DNA of 35,349 bases from an uncultured Clostridium sp. GTDB taxonomy: Bacteria > Bacillota > Clostridia > TANB77 > CAG-508. Position 1 is the stretch's first letter. The number at the start of each line of letters is the position of its first letter. The DNA is taken from NCBI GenBank assembly GCA_947565445.1, contig CANOGC010000011.1:1-35349 (forward strand), given 5' to 3'. Below are positions 1 to 8,291 of the stretch, one piece after another. Made by a program: the position numbers and the translations under genes. Below the pieces are notes generated by a model. That model saw only the letters and a list, made by a program, of their open reading frames with translations. It was not told the origin of the DNA and ran no database searches.

Positions 1-60
1 GTTGGCGATATATACCTCCACTACGGACTTTCACCGATTAGTCAAACGACATGCCCGCCA
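1..60. other. GC-richer non-coding edge segment, unassigned
   Basis: This segment is visibly richer in G and C than the rest of the window and holds no convincing reading frame. On the minus strand it contains a GGTGAAAGTCC string that resembles pieces of group II intron RNA. That is a loose resemblance only. It lies just beyond the terminator of the next gene and could be the edge of a mobile element or a structured RNA cut by the window boundary. Confidence 0.25.
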
Positions 61-72
61 TACCACATAAAA

Positions 73-97
73 CCCCAGAAGACATAGTCTTCTGGGG
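73..97 (-). terminator. Rho-independent terminator of the repeat-rich membrane protein gene
   Basis: A perfect 11-bp stem (CCCCAGAAGAC with its complement) closes a 3-base loop. On the minus strand it is followed by TTTT. It lies 7 bases beyond the stop codon of the preceding gene. Confidence 0.85.
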
Positions 98-104
98 AAA
101 ACGA

Positions 105-1340
105 TCAATTTGTTCCTACTTCTTCTGTCTTTCCTCCTTCGCCAGATGTTCCAGGCTCCTTGCCTGTTGCTGGTGGGTTAGAAGGTAACTTCACAACTGT
201 AGAACTCTCTTCTGTAGAGCTTTCTTCTGGCTTTCCTCCCTCGCCAGATGTTCCAGGCTCCTTGCCTGTTGTTGGTGGTTTAGAAGGTAACTCCACAACT
301 GTAGAACTCTCTTCTGTAGAGCTTTCTTCTGGCTTTCCTCCCTCGCCAGATGTTCCAGGCTCCTTGCCTGTTGTTGGTGGTTTAGAAGGTAACTCCACAA
401 CTGTAGAACTCTCTTCTGTAGAAGAACTCTCCTCGGTAGAGCTTTCCTCAGTCGAGGTATTCCCATTGTTTGAGGAGTTCCCATTGTTTGAGCTATTCCC
501 CTCGTTTGAGTTGTTTCCCTCATCTGAGGTACTTCCTTCTTCTTCTTCAGGAGTTTCCTCAGTGATATAATAGTAATACAGACGTAACACCAATTTTTCA
601 TCTGCGGTTACTATTCCTGAAGGAATACGACCTTTTGCTGTCGTATCCTCAGCAAACCCTTTATATTGCCTTGGAATTGCTGTTACCTCAGTTCCAACAA
701 TTGCAGTTAAATCTTCTGCCTCAATTAGGGTATCGTTGAAATAGTGTTCTACCACATATGCTACTTCGGTAGTAGTTTCCTGCTGTGAGGAACTTTCTTT
801 CTGTGAAGAACTTTTCTGCTCAGATGAGCTCTCCTGCTGTGAAGAACTTTTCTGCTCGGATGAGCTCTCCTGCTGTGAAGAGCTTTCCTGCTCTTCCAAA
901 GTTTTCTCTTCTTCAAGTTCTTCAGAATTTTCTGTTTCTTCAGGTTCTTCTGTTGAAAACGTTTCCATTGAAGAACTTTCTTCGGTCGAATATGTCTCTG
1001 CCATTGAGGAATTTTCCGCCTGCATTGTGCTTTCCTCTACTAAGGAACTCTCTTGGGAATGATTGTCGCTTTTTTGCGGAACCTTGGAAATTGTGCAACA
1101 AACCAAACTTACTGCCAGAAGAACTGCTATTACTATATAAAAGGTCTTGACTACCTTTCTGTTTATTATAATAGTTCGTCCTGTAGTATGGTTTACTAAC
1201 CGTAGCTGCCAAAACCTTTTGGTTTTAACAATTTTGGGTTGCCATTCCTTGAAAACTTCTCCTATTATTCCTACTATTTCTTTGAAGTCTTCAATTTCCT
1301 GTTTGAAGTTGTTTACGAGTTGCTTTAATTTTTCCATCAT
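105..1340 (-). CDS. Repeat-rich, single-pass membrane-anchored surface protein
   Basis: The 411-residue product has about 70 hydrophilic, probably cytoplasmic residues, then one membrane segment (about 68-90, TFYIVIAVLLAVSLVCC). A long, presumably extracellular Ser/Glu-rich region follows. This contains 12-residue SSSQQESSSEQK repeats, a MucBP-like stretch (about 205-265, starting YVVEHYFND) and three 34-residue C-terminal repeats with LPSKPPTTGKEPG. There is no C-terminal hydrophobic sortase tail, so anchoring is probably through the N-terminal segment. GGAGG precedes tandem ATG codons, and a consensus promoter lies upstream. Codon 47 is CGG (1202 to 1200) in an uninterrupted frame; a +1 shift there would end at TAG after one Gly. 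This is the only zero-frame CGG in the window that appears to be read through as sense. Composition and repeats suggest a transferred or fast-evolving gene. No specific function is recognised. Confidence 0.75.
   Translation of the reverse strand: MMEKLKQLVNNFKQEIEDFKEIVGIIGEVFKEWQPKIVKTKRFWQLRLVNHTTGRTIIINRKVVKTFYIVIAVLLAVSLVCCTISKVPQKSDNHSQESSLVEESTMQAENSSMAETYSTEESSSMETFSTEEPEETENSEELEEEKTLEEQESSSQQESSSEQKSSSQQESSSEQKSSSQKESSSQQETTTEVAYVVEHYFNDTLIEAEDLTAIVGTEVTAIPRQYKGFAEDTTAKGRIPSGIVTADEKLVLRLYYYYITEETPEEEEGSTSDEGNNSNEGNSSNNGNSSNNGNTSTEESSTEESSSTEESSTVVELPSKPPTTGKEPGTSGEGGKPEESSTEESSTVVELPSKPPTTGKEPGTSGEGGKPEESSTEESSTVVKLPSNPPATGKEPGTSGEGGKTEEVGTN
138..430 (-). repeat. 102-bp tandem repeats (about 2.9 copies) inside the surface protein gene
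   Basis: Near-identical units begin at about 138, 240 and 342 with a period of exactly 102 bases. Each encodes 34 residues of the pattern ESSTEESSTVVELPSKPP followed by TTGKEPGTSGEGGK. The period preserves the frame, so copy number can vary by recombination without disrupting the protein. Confidence 0.9.
787..895 (-). repeat. 36-bp Ser/Gln-rich tandem repeats
   Basis: These are short in-frame repeats encoding SSSQQESSSEQK. The copies are highly similar at the DNA level and form a low-complexity extracellular stalk in the same protein. Confidence 0.8.
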
Positions 1341-1458
1341 ACTGCTACCTCCATTTTTTCAATGTTCTATGATTGATCGTTTTTTATCTGTAGCCTAAAA
1401 AAGAACTAAGCTACAAAAATTATCTATATAAAAGGTGCTCTTACACACCTGTACTTTT

Positions 1459-1487
1459 ATTATAGCCTATTTATGTAAAATTGTCAA
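1459..1487 (-). promoter_or_regulatory. Consensus promoter of the repeat-rich protein gene
   Basis: On the minus strand, TTGACA (1487-1482) is separated by 17 bases from TATAAT (1464-1459). Both hexamers are perfect sigma-A matches, about 120 bases upstream of the start codon. Confidence 0.85.
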
Positions 1488-1543
1488 ATTTTGCATGCCT
1501 TTTTCTCTTTGTTTTCAGTCATTGTAGGTTCTTTACTATATTT

Positions 1544-1849
1544 CTAATTTATATTAGCTAATATATATTTTTCTTCTTCAATTTTAGGTATTATATTTAA
1601 GTTATGTTTTTTAATTAATTCTTCTTTTTCTTTCTTTGGTAAATGTTTAATTGCGTATTCTAATTTTGATGCAAGTGACCTATTTTCTGTTTCCCATGCG
1701 CATTCTAATTTTGTTACCTTATGGCTTAATGTATATTTTGCACATTTTTTATCTTGTTCAAAATGTTCCTTCATTCTACGTTCTAAATTATCAGTAATTC
1801 CTGTATATATAGAATTGTCTGCACAACGTAACATATATGTGTAATACAT
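1544..1849 (-). CDS. GIY-YIG nuclease-superfamily protein (UPF0213/YazA-like)
   Basis: This is a 101-residue single-domain protein. It opens YYTYMLRCADNSIYTGITDN, which carries the paired Y-Y/L and Y-T-G strands of the GIY-YIG fold, followed by LERRMKEH with the conserved Arg. Members of this family are small and stand-alone; the cellular role of most is unknown, although the fold is a nuclease fold. I chose the ATG at 1849 because AAAGGAG lies at the right distance; an upstream in-frame ATG at 1873 would overlap the preceding gene. It follows the hemolysin III-family gene by 13 bases, so the two are probably co-transcribed. Confidence 0.85.
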   Translation of the reverse strand: MYYTYMLRCADNSIYTGITDNLERRMKEHFEQDKKCAKYTLSHKVTKLECAWETENRSLASKLEYAIKHLPKKEKEELIKKHNLNIIPKIEEEKYILANIN

Positions 1850-1862
1850 CTGTAATTCTCCT

Positions 1863-2528
1863 TTATATAACATATAATAAAATACATAAGAAGTGTAATA
1901 GGCTTCCTATTAATACACAAGTGTGGAAAACTGTATGAATGTATTTATGTTTTCTTCCTAATCCATAAAATATTGCACCTAATGTATAAATAATTCCTCC
2001 CGCTAACAGAAGTATGAAACCAGTTAATCCTAATAGCTCTGGTAAAATGTTTATTTTTATTATAATACACCAACCCATTACTAAATAGCATATCGTTGAA
2101 AATACATTATATTTTTTTAAATCTATTGCATTTAATGTAATTCCTAATGCTGCTACTGCCCAAATAATTCCAAATATTGTCCACCCTAGCGCTACATTAT
2201 ATTCTCGTAATGTGCATAATGCAAATGGTGTATATGAACCTGCAATTAAAACAAATATTGTGCAATGATCTAATATTTGTAATACTTTTTTTCCTAATAT
2301 TTTGGGACTTAATCCATGATATACACTAGACATTGTATATAAAAATAACATAGATATTCCAAACACAATACCACTTATAACTCCATATGCATTGTTTGCT
2401 TTTATACTACATAGTACAATTGCTACAATTCCTAATGCTCCTCCAATAATATGTGTTACCATATTTGCTATTTCTTCCCCTTTGGTATAAAATGGTAATT
2501 CTCTATCCGCTAATTTCGTTCTTTTCAT
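1863..2528 (-). CDS. Hemolysin III/YqfA-family membrane protein (PAQR superfamily)
   Basis: The 221-residue product has seven predicted membrane segments. It shows the family signatures of an N-terminal GEEIANMVTHIIGG, SSVYHGLSPK in the middle, DHCTIFVLIAGSYTPF, and a C-terminal FHTCVLIGSLLHF. The His and Asp/Ser residues in these motifs are the putative metal ligands of the PAQR superfamily. The family was named for a haemolytic Bacillus cereus protein, but most members have no proven haemolytic role and may be membrane hydrolases. The start follows GAGGAG at normal spacing. It appears to head a two-gene unit with the GIY-YIG gene. Confidence 0.88.
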   Translation of the reverse strand: MKRTKLADRELPFYTKGEEIANMVTHIIGGALGIVAIVLCSIKANNAYGVISGIVFGISMLFLYTMSSVYHGLSPKILGKKVLQILDHCTIFVLIAGSYTPFALCTLREYNVALGWTIFGIIWAVAALGITLNAIDLKKYNVFSTICYLVMGWCIIIKINILPELLGLTGFILLLAGGIIYTLGAIFYGLGRKHKYIHTVFHTCVLIGSLLHFLCILLYVI

Positions 2529-2609
2529 AAGTTTTCTCCTCTTTATTAAAATATTTTTTATAGATTATCACAATTTTTGCTATATGTAAAGATCATTATT
2601 TCATTATAT

Positions 2610-2879
2610 ATAAAGCTAATAGGTATATGATAATGGTTTTTAGATAAAAATTGAATACAAACGTTGTAGGGGCGAGCATTGCTCGTCCGCTACATAGAAA
2701 TTTCTATAAAAATATTTATTTGTATCTCAATTTATAATATATTCTCTTATTATTTTTCCTTTTAACGGTTGTACTATTCATCAAGTAATTTCTTCGAAGA
2801 TGGACGAGCAATGCTCGCCCCTACAAATGCCTTATATCAATGTCTTCGAAGATTTTAAAAAAAATACTATTAGCTTTAT
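2610..2879. repeat. MITE-like nested inverted repeat
   Basis: Outer 13-bp arms (2610-2622 and 2867-2879, ATAAAGCTAATAG) enclose an inner 25-bp perfect inverted pair (2664-2688 and 2802-2826). Each inner arm contains TAGGGGCGAGCATTGCTCG, itself partly palindromic. There is no reading frame inside. The element fills most of the gap between two divergent genes. A relative with the same arm design lies at 27218-27314. Confidence 0.7.
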
Positions 2880-2907
2880 GGTTTAGTACTATGCTCTATT
2901 TATATTA

Positions 2908-2936
2908 TTGACACAGAAGTAATAAATAAATATAAT
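2908..2936 (+). promoter_or_regulatory. Promoter of the pseudouridine synthase gene
   Basis: TTGACA (2908-2913), a 17-base spacer and TATAAT (2931-2936) lie 30 bases upstream of the start codon. Confidence 0.8.
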
Positions 2937-2965
2937 ATGGTTATATTTAGAAACGGAGTTTTCAT

Positions 2966-3820
2966 ATGAAGAAGTTAATTATAGATGAAAAATATGATAA
3001 GAAAAAATTAAATACTGTATTACAAAACATATTTCCAGATTTATCATTAAATACTATTTATAAAACATTACGAAAAAAGGATATTAAAGTAAATGAAAAA
3101 CGTATTAGTAATGATGTAGAATTGCATACAGGAGATATTGTAGAAGTTTATATTATAGATTCTTTACTATATAAACAAGTAGATTATAAAATTGTATATG
3201 AAGATGAAAATATCTTAATTGTTGATAAACCTTCTAGCCTTGAAGTAACTGGTGAAAATAGCTTAAGTTCAATTTTATCACATGAACTTAAAACTTCAGT
3301 ATATCCTTGTCACCGTTTAGATAGAAATACAACTGGGCTTGTAGTATTTGCTAAAACAGAAGAAGCTTTAAATATTTTATTAGAAAAATTTAAAAATTCT
3401 GAAATTTCAAAATACTATATTGCTCATGTATTTGGCATTCCAAAAGAACATAGTAAAACACTAACTGCATATTTGTTTAAAGATGCAAAAAAATCTATGG
3501 TATATATTTTAGACTTCCCAAAAAAAGGCTATCGTGAAATTATAACAAGCTATAATATAATAGAACAATATAATGATAATACTTGCTTATTAGATGTTAC
3601 TTTACATACTGGTAGAACACACCAAATTCGTGCACATCTTGCTCATTTAGGTTACCCTATTATTGGTGATGGAAAATATGGTAAAAATGATGTTAATAAA
3701 CAATTTGGCGTAAAAACACAAAAACTATGTAGCTATAAATTGAAATTTAATTTTAAAGAAGATGCTAACATTTTAAATTATCTTAACCATAAAGAATTTG
3801 AAATAAAATATCATTTTTAA
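2966..3820 (+). CDS. RluA/RluD-family RNA pseudouridine synthase
   Basis: The product has 284 residues. An N-terminal S4-like RNA-binding region (about 1-75) precedes the catalytic domain. The domain contains the family signature HRLDRNTTGLVVFAKT, whose Asp is the catalytic nucleophile. TGRTHQIRAHLAHLGYPIIGD follows near the C-terminus. These enzymes isomerise specific uridines in 23S rRNA or tRNA; the target cannot be told from sequence. The RBS (CGGAG) has normal spacing to the ATG. The gene runs alone on the plus strand and converges on the acyl-CoA synthetase gene. It contains no CGG in any frame. Confidence 0.9.
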   Translation: MKKLIIDEKYDKKKLNTVLQNIFPDLSLNTIYKTLRKKDIKVNEKRISNDVELHTGDIVEVYIIDSLLYKQVDYKIVYEDENILIVDKPSSLEVTGENSLSSILSHELKTSVYPCHRLDRNTTGLVVFAKTEEALNILLEKFKNSEISKYYIAHVFGIPKEHSKTLTAYLFKDAKKSMVYILDFPKKGYREIITSYNIIEQYNDNTCLLDVTLHTGRTHQIRAHLAHLGYPIIGDGKYGKNDVNKQFGVKTQKLCSYKLKFNFKEDANILNYLNHKEFEIKYHF

Positions 3821-3838
3821 AATTGCAACAAGAAATAT

Positions 3839-4001
3839 AAACAAGTAGTAATATATAAAATTAAAATTTCCGTTCTCCAAGGCGTTTTAGTGCCAGTGGT
3901 TTTAATAAAATAGATACACACTATACTTTGAGAAAAAGAAATATGACGCCTTTGGCTAACAGGTCGAACTCGTTTTTAATTTTATATATTACTACTTGTT
4001 T
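3839..4001. repeat. 163-bp inverted-repeat element between convergent genes
   Basis: Perfect 28-bp arms (3839-3866 and 3974-4001) flank about 107 bases that also fold imperfectly (CCAAGGCGT against ACGCCTTTGG). It could be a small non-autonomous mobile element that also serves as a bidirectional terminator. No coding potential is seen. Confidence 0.65.
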
Positions 4002-4015
4002 GTTTAACTCTTTAA

Positions 4016-5740
4016 TTACATTTCCCTCATTATTTTCTTTATTTCTTCAAACCTTTTTACCTTTTGTGTTGTAGTTTTGATCATTGGCTCATCTGTTACA
4101 ATAATTTGTCTTATATATTTATATGGTGGCATTGTTTTGTTTATTTTTTTAATGTCTTCCCAAATTTTTTCTTTTAATTCTTCTTTAGAAATATCTCCCA
4201 AACTCTCTTCTACATATTCTTTATTATATACAATTTTTGCTGCTAAATCTAAATCATCATCTTTTGAAGGTATTCCAAAAACCATATTTTCTGCTACATA
4301 TGGAAGTTTTGAAATTAATACTTCTAGTTCTTCTGGATAAATATTTTTACCATTTTTCATTACAATTACATTCTTTTTTCTTCCTGTAATAAATAAAAAT
4401 CCATCTTTATCTATATATCCTAAATCACCTGTATGAAACCACCCATCTATTAATACTTCTTTTGTTGCTTCTTCATTTTCATAGTATCCTAGCATAACAT
4501 TTGGCCCTTTTGCTATAATTTCTCCTATTCCATTTTCATTTGGTTCATAAATTTCTACTTCTACATTTCTCATTGGGAAACCAACTGAACCATAACGTAT
4601 GTTTTTATCATTTTCTGCTGTAATAACAGGAGATGTTTCTGTTAAACCATATCCTTGAACCGTTTTTATTCCAAAGTTTGTGAAATTTTCTACTACTGTT
4701 TTATCTATTGCTGCTGCTCCACTAATTGCCATTCTTAAACCACCTAAGTTGTTAATAATGTCTTTAAACAATTTTCTTCTAATGTCAATTCCAAATTTTA
4801 ATAAGAAATTACTTATTTTTGTAGCAATTTTAATTAACTTTGTTTTTCCTTGTTTTTCAATTTCTTTTAAGATTTTTTTGTTCATTGCTTCTAGTAATAG
4901 TGGTACACAAACAAAAACTGTTACATGGTATTCTTGTAAATTTTTTTGAATGTATTTTAACCCATCACAAAATACATTACTTACTCCATTACTTAAGAAA
5001 AATAGTAACCCTGTTGAACCAAAAGTATGGTGTAATGGCAAAAATGCTAAGTTTCTATCTGTCTCATACATTTTTTCTACTGAGTTTAGTGCATATATGT
5101 TTGATACCAAGTTTTTTTGTGATAGCATTACTGCTTTTGAAGCAGATGTAGTTCCAGATGTAAATAAAATCACGTTCATTTCTTCTGGTTTAATTATAGT
5201 ATTTTCAAAACGTGTATCTCCTTTTTTTAGTAATTCTTCTCCTCTTTTTTGTAAATCTTGCAAATTCAAAAATTTATCATCTTCTATTTTTTCCATGCTA
5301 ATATAATATTCTATATTATTTTCAGAATTGGTTAAGATATCTTTCATAATATCTATATAGCCTTTTCCAAATATAACTGCATCTGTATGGCTTCTTTGTA
5401 ATAAACTTTCAATTTCTCCGCTTGGTAAAGATTTATCAAGTGGTACTACAATTCCTACTCCACATAATGTTGCAAGATAGCTTAAACACCATTCATAACA
5501 GTTATTTGCAATAATTGCAATTCTTTTTCCTTGTAACCCTAAATCTATCAATGCTGTTCCTAATTTATTGATATCTTGTTGTAACATTTTATAAGTAATA
5601 TTTTTATATGAAACCTCTCCTTCTTGCTTTTCTTTTACAATAAATGCAATGTTATTTGCATATTTTTGAGCTGATTCATTTATCATCTCTCTAATATCTC
5701 TAAATTCTTTTGCATCATACAATACTTCCTTGCTATTCAT
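4016..5740 (-). CDS. AMP-dependent synthetase/ligase (long-chain acyl-CoA synthetase type)
   Basis: The 574-residue protein belongs to the ANL superfamily. ATP-binding loop NVILFTSGTTSASKAVMLS sits near residue 190, the A5 motif GYGLTETSP near 370, and WFHTGDLGYIDKDGF with GRKKNVIVMKNGKNIYPEE near 440-470. The C-terminal Lys motif is KTTTQKVKR. The family activates carboxylic acids as acyl-adenylates and usually transfers them to CoA. The substrate is unclear; overall form is closest to fatty-acid ligases. I start at the ATG at 5740, which has GGAG ten bases upstream; a TTG two codons earlier sits too close to it. The gene stands between an inverted-repeat element and the lysozyme gene. CGG occurs only across codon boundaries here. 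Confidence 0.87.
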   Translation of the reverse strand: MNSKEVLYDAKEFRDIREMINESAQKYANNIAFIVKEKQEGEVSYKNITYKMLQQDINKLGTALIDLGLQGKRIAIIANNCYEWCLSYLATLCGVGIVVPLDKSLPSGEIESLLQRSHTDAVIFGKGYIDIMKDILTNSENNIEYYISMEKIEDDKFLNLQDLQKRGEELLKKGDTRFENTIIKPEEMNVILFTSGTTSASKAVMLSQKNLVSNIYALNSVEKMYETDRNLAFLPLHHTFGSTGLLFFLSNGVSNVFCDGLKYIQKNLQEYHVTVFVCVPLLLEAMNKKILKEIEKQGKTKLIKIATKISNFLLKFGIDIRRKLFKDIINNLGGLRMAISGAAAIDKTVVENFTNFGIKTVQGYGLTETSPVITAENDKNIRYGSVGFPMRNVEVEIYEPNENGIGEIIAKGPNVMLGYYENEEATKEVLIDGWFHTGDLGYIDKDGFLFITGRKKNVIVMKNGKNIYPEELEVLISKLPYVAENMVFGIPSKDDDLDLAAKIVYNKEYVEESLGDISKEELKEKIWEDIKKINKTMPPYKYIRQIIVTDEPMIKTTTQKVKRFEEIKKIMREM

Positions 5741-5830
5741 AAACAATAATCTCCTTTTTGTAATTTAATATAATCTTACACTAAAGGTTACTATTTTACT
5801 ATTGTACTGTGCAGTCAGTTAAAAATAGAT

Positions 5831-7088
5831 TTAAGAATTCCTAATTTTTAGTATTTGCCCGAGGATAAATTAAGTTTGGGTTTTGTATGTTGTTTAGTCT
5901 TAGTATATTTTGTACTGTTGTGTGATATCGGTTTGCAATATATGTTAGGTTATCTCCTCTTCCTATTCTATAATATGTTCCACCTGTTGCATGTATATCA
6001 TTTGGTCTTATATCTCTTCTTATTATCAATCTTTGACCTGGATATATCAAATTCGGATTTTGTATATTGTTTAAAAATACAATATTATCTATTGTAGTTC
6101 CATATCTTCTTGCAATTGTCCATAAATTATCACCTCTTCTTACTGTATATACTGTAGTTGTTGTAGATGTAGGTTCACTGTTTGGTTTATCTGATGTTGT
6201 TATTTTTAAAACTTCTCCTACAAATATTAAATTTGGATTTGCAATACTATTTTGTTGTACAATTTCTTCTACACTTACTCCATAAAATGCTGCAATTTTG
6301 GATAAAGTATCTCCTCTTTTTACTGTGTAATAAACTATATTGGGTAATTCATCTGGCACTGGATTTAATGGAGGTTTAATTTCTCCACTACTACTTAAAA
6401 ATATTTCTTTTGTAAATCTATCTAAATCTACATTACCATTAATCCCAGAAATCCTACCCATATCTGAATACTGAAACCCTACCCAATTATTCCATTTTCC
6501 ATTATCACTTGGGTTTCTTACATCATATTGTGCTACCCATAATGGATATATTCTTGCAAGTTCTTCTGAAAAAATCTCTCTTGCATCATATGTATTTGAA
6601 TAAATTACCATTTCTTTTCCTGTTAATTCTTCTACTTTTTGTAAAAATGTCTTAGAAATAGAATTTATTTCATTTGTATTTAGATTTCCAAATACTTCAA
6701 AATCCATTGCTAATTTACAATTTGGTCTTGTATTAGAAATTACTTTTGCAAAAAATTTTGCTTCTTTTATTGCTTGTTCATTTGTCCTTGCTCTTACAAA
6801 ATGATAAAAACCTACATTTATTCCACTGTTTATTGCTCCTTCATAATGCCTACGAAAATATGGGTCTTCAAAATTATCTCCTTCGCTCGCCTTTATGTAT
6901 ACTATGTCAATTCCAGCATTTTTTACTTCATTAAAGTTAATATTTCCTTGATATGCACTTATATCAATTCCTTGGTAAATTGTATCACTTGCAGGTGATA
7001 ATGCATATACCACATTACCATACATTGCAAATGATGATAAAATAAGTAGCCATGTTAAAAATAAACATCTAGTAATCTTTTTTACCAT
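5831..7088 (-). CDS. Secreted GH25 lysozyme with three LysM domains, completed by a +1 shift
   Basis: A signal peptide (about 1-30) precedes a GH25 muramidase domain with GIDISAYQG (Asp42) and AMDFEVFG (Asp129, Glu131). Three LysM peptidoglycan-binding domains follow, starting YTVKRGDTLSKIA, YTVRRGDNLWTIA and YRIGRGDNLTYIA. Read in one frame, the third LysM ends NLIYPRANTKN and the protein stops at 5841. Codon 410 is CGG (5861-5859). Skipping its C gives LIYPGQILKIRNS, matching LIYPGQRLIIRR of the second LysM, with the stop at 5831-5833 and a length of 418 residues. The product probably acts on the cell wall. It starts 70 bases downstream of the caxA stop; a caxA terminator lies between. Confidence 0.88.
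5858..5861 (-). other. +1 shift site CGGG in the lysozyme gene
   Basis: Zero-frame codon 410 is CGG followed by G. The preceding codon is CCT and the shifted codon GGG gives the Gly of the LysM YPGQ motif. This is the only site where the fourth base is G, and the only one where the unshifted frame still looks like a complete gene. Confidence 0.85.
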
Positions 7089-7101
7089 ATTATAACCTCC
7101 T

Positions 7102-7125
7102 AAAAAAAGAGTAGTCTCCTACTCT
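7102..7125 (-). terminator. Terminator downstream of the Ca2+/Na+ exchanger gene
   Basis: A 7-bp stem (AGAGTAG/CTACTCT) closes a four-base loop and is followed on the minus strand by a run of T. Confidence 0.75.
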
Positions 7126-7157
7126 ATTTTATTCTGGTTATTCTATTTTTGTTATTC

Positions 7158-8114
7158 TTACACTATGAATAGTCCTATCATATAAATTGCATAAATTATT
7201 AGATATGCTATTCCATTTGTTCTTGTCATTTTATTTTTTGCTCCAATAAATGGGAATAATGCTAATAATACAGTAGATATTATTAATACTAATAATTGGT
7301 TATTATAGCTTATACTATAAGTTATTGGTGTAATAATTGATGATATTCCTAATATCAACAATATATTAAATATGTTTGAGCCTAAAATATTTCCTATTGC
7401 AATATCACTGTCTCCTTTTATTGCAGCTGTTACAGAAGTAACTAATTCTGGTAAGCTTGTTCCAATAGCAATAATTGTTAAACTAATAACCTTTTCACTA
7501 ATTCCTAATGTATTTGCAATTAATACACTTTTATTTACTACTAAGTCTCCTCCTATTTTTAGCCCAATAATTCCTAATATAATAAACAATATAGATTTTA
7601 TAATTGATATATCTTCTTTTGCTTGTACTTCAATTATTGTATCTTTTTTCTCAAATTGTTCTCCCTTTTTTGCCATATAAATAGTGTATCCAATAAATAA
7701 AATAAACAAAAGAGTAAGAATTATTCCTTCTATTCGTGTAATATTAGAACCAATATTACACATAACAAATAATGCTAATGTTACAAAAAGAGTAATTGGA
7801 ATTTCTATTAATCTTGTTTCTTTTTTAAATTCAATAGATTTAATAACTGTAGATAATCCTAAAATTAATAGCAAATTGCATAAATTACTTCCAATTATAT
7901 TGCCTACTGCCATATCGGAATATCCATCTATTGCTGAAGTAATACTAACAAATAACTCTGGCATAGAAGTTCCTATAGAAACAATTGTAAGCCCTATAAT
8001 AATTTCTGGTATATGAAATTTTTTTGCTACATTAGATGAACCATTTACTAAAAAATCTGCTCCTTTTATAAGTAGTAAAAATCCTACTATAATCCAAAAT
8101 ACTTCTATTAACAT
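7158..8114 (-). CDS. Calcium/sodium antiporter (CaCA family, YrbG-like)
   Basis: The 318-residue integral membrane protein is made of two homologous halves of about five segments each. The alpha-1 repeat reads SIGTSMPELFVSI with GNIIGSNLCNLLLILG. The alpha-2 repeat reads AIGTSLPELVTSV with GNILGSNIFNILLILG. The acidic Glu in each repeat coordinates the transported cation. The two halves are joined by a charged loop (about 148-170, KKGEQFEKKD). The protein exports Ca2+ in exchange for Na+ or a related ion. The start follows GGGGAGG. It has its own promoter and terminator and is probably monocistronic. Confidence 0.9.
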   Translation of the reverse strand: MLIEVFWIIVGFLLLIKGADFLVNGSSNVAKKFHIPEIIIGLTIVSIGTSMPELFVSITSAIDGYSDMAVGNIIGSNLCNLLLILGLSTVIKSIEFKKETRLIEIPITLFVTLALFVMCNIGSNITRIEGIILTLLFILFIGYTIYMAKKGEQFEKKDTIIEVQAKEDISIIKSILFIILGIIGLKIGGDLVVNKSVLIANTLGISEKVISLTIIAIGTSLPELVTSVTAAIKGDSDIAIGNILGSNIFNILLILGISSIITPITYSISYNNQLLVLIISTVLLALFPFIGAKNKMTRTNGIAYLIIYAIYMIGLFIV

Positions 8115-8140
8115 TTTTTCCTCCCCTTTTTAATGTTATT

Positions 8141-8169
8141 ATATTATATCTATTTTTATAACTTGTCAA
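8141..8169 (-). promoter_or_regulatory. Putative promoter of the antiporter gene
   Basis: TTGACA (8169-8164) is followed 17 bases on by TAATAT (8146-8141). An overlapping TATAAT at 15-base spacing is an alternative -10. Confidence 0.6.
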
Positions 8170-8224
8170 TAAATGATTGTGCTAGTGACTTCGCCACTTA
8201 CAAAAATGGCTATGCGTTTCGTAT

Positions 8225-8263
8225 AAAAGGTAGATGTAAATTTAAAACTCACATCTACCTTTT
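8225..8263 (-). terminator. Terminator of the small membrane protein gene
   Basis: A 13-bp stem (AAAAGGTAGATGT/ACATCTACCTTTT) with T-rich flanks on both strands lies 29 bases past the stop codon. Confidence 0.8.
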
Positions 8264-8291
8264 TATATAGAATTTTTTATGTTAAACTTTT

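Noticed and set aside
160..570. Long open frames on the plus strand and in the third frame opposite the repeat-rich gene.
   Set aside because: They are products of the repeats with periods divisible by three. They lack RBSs, and the minus-strand frame has the promoter, RBS, membrane segment and terminator.
2658..2830. The TAGGGGCG palindromes as a CRISPR or a phage attachment site.
   Set aside because: There are only two arms in inverted orientation with unequal content between them, which fits a MITE-like element better.
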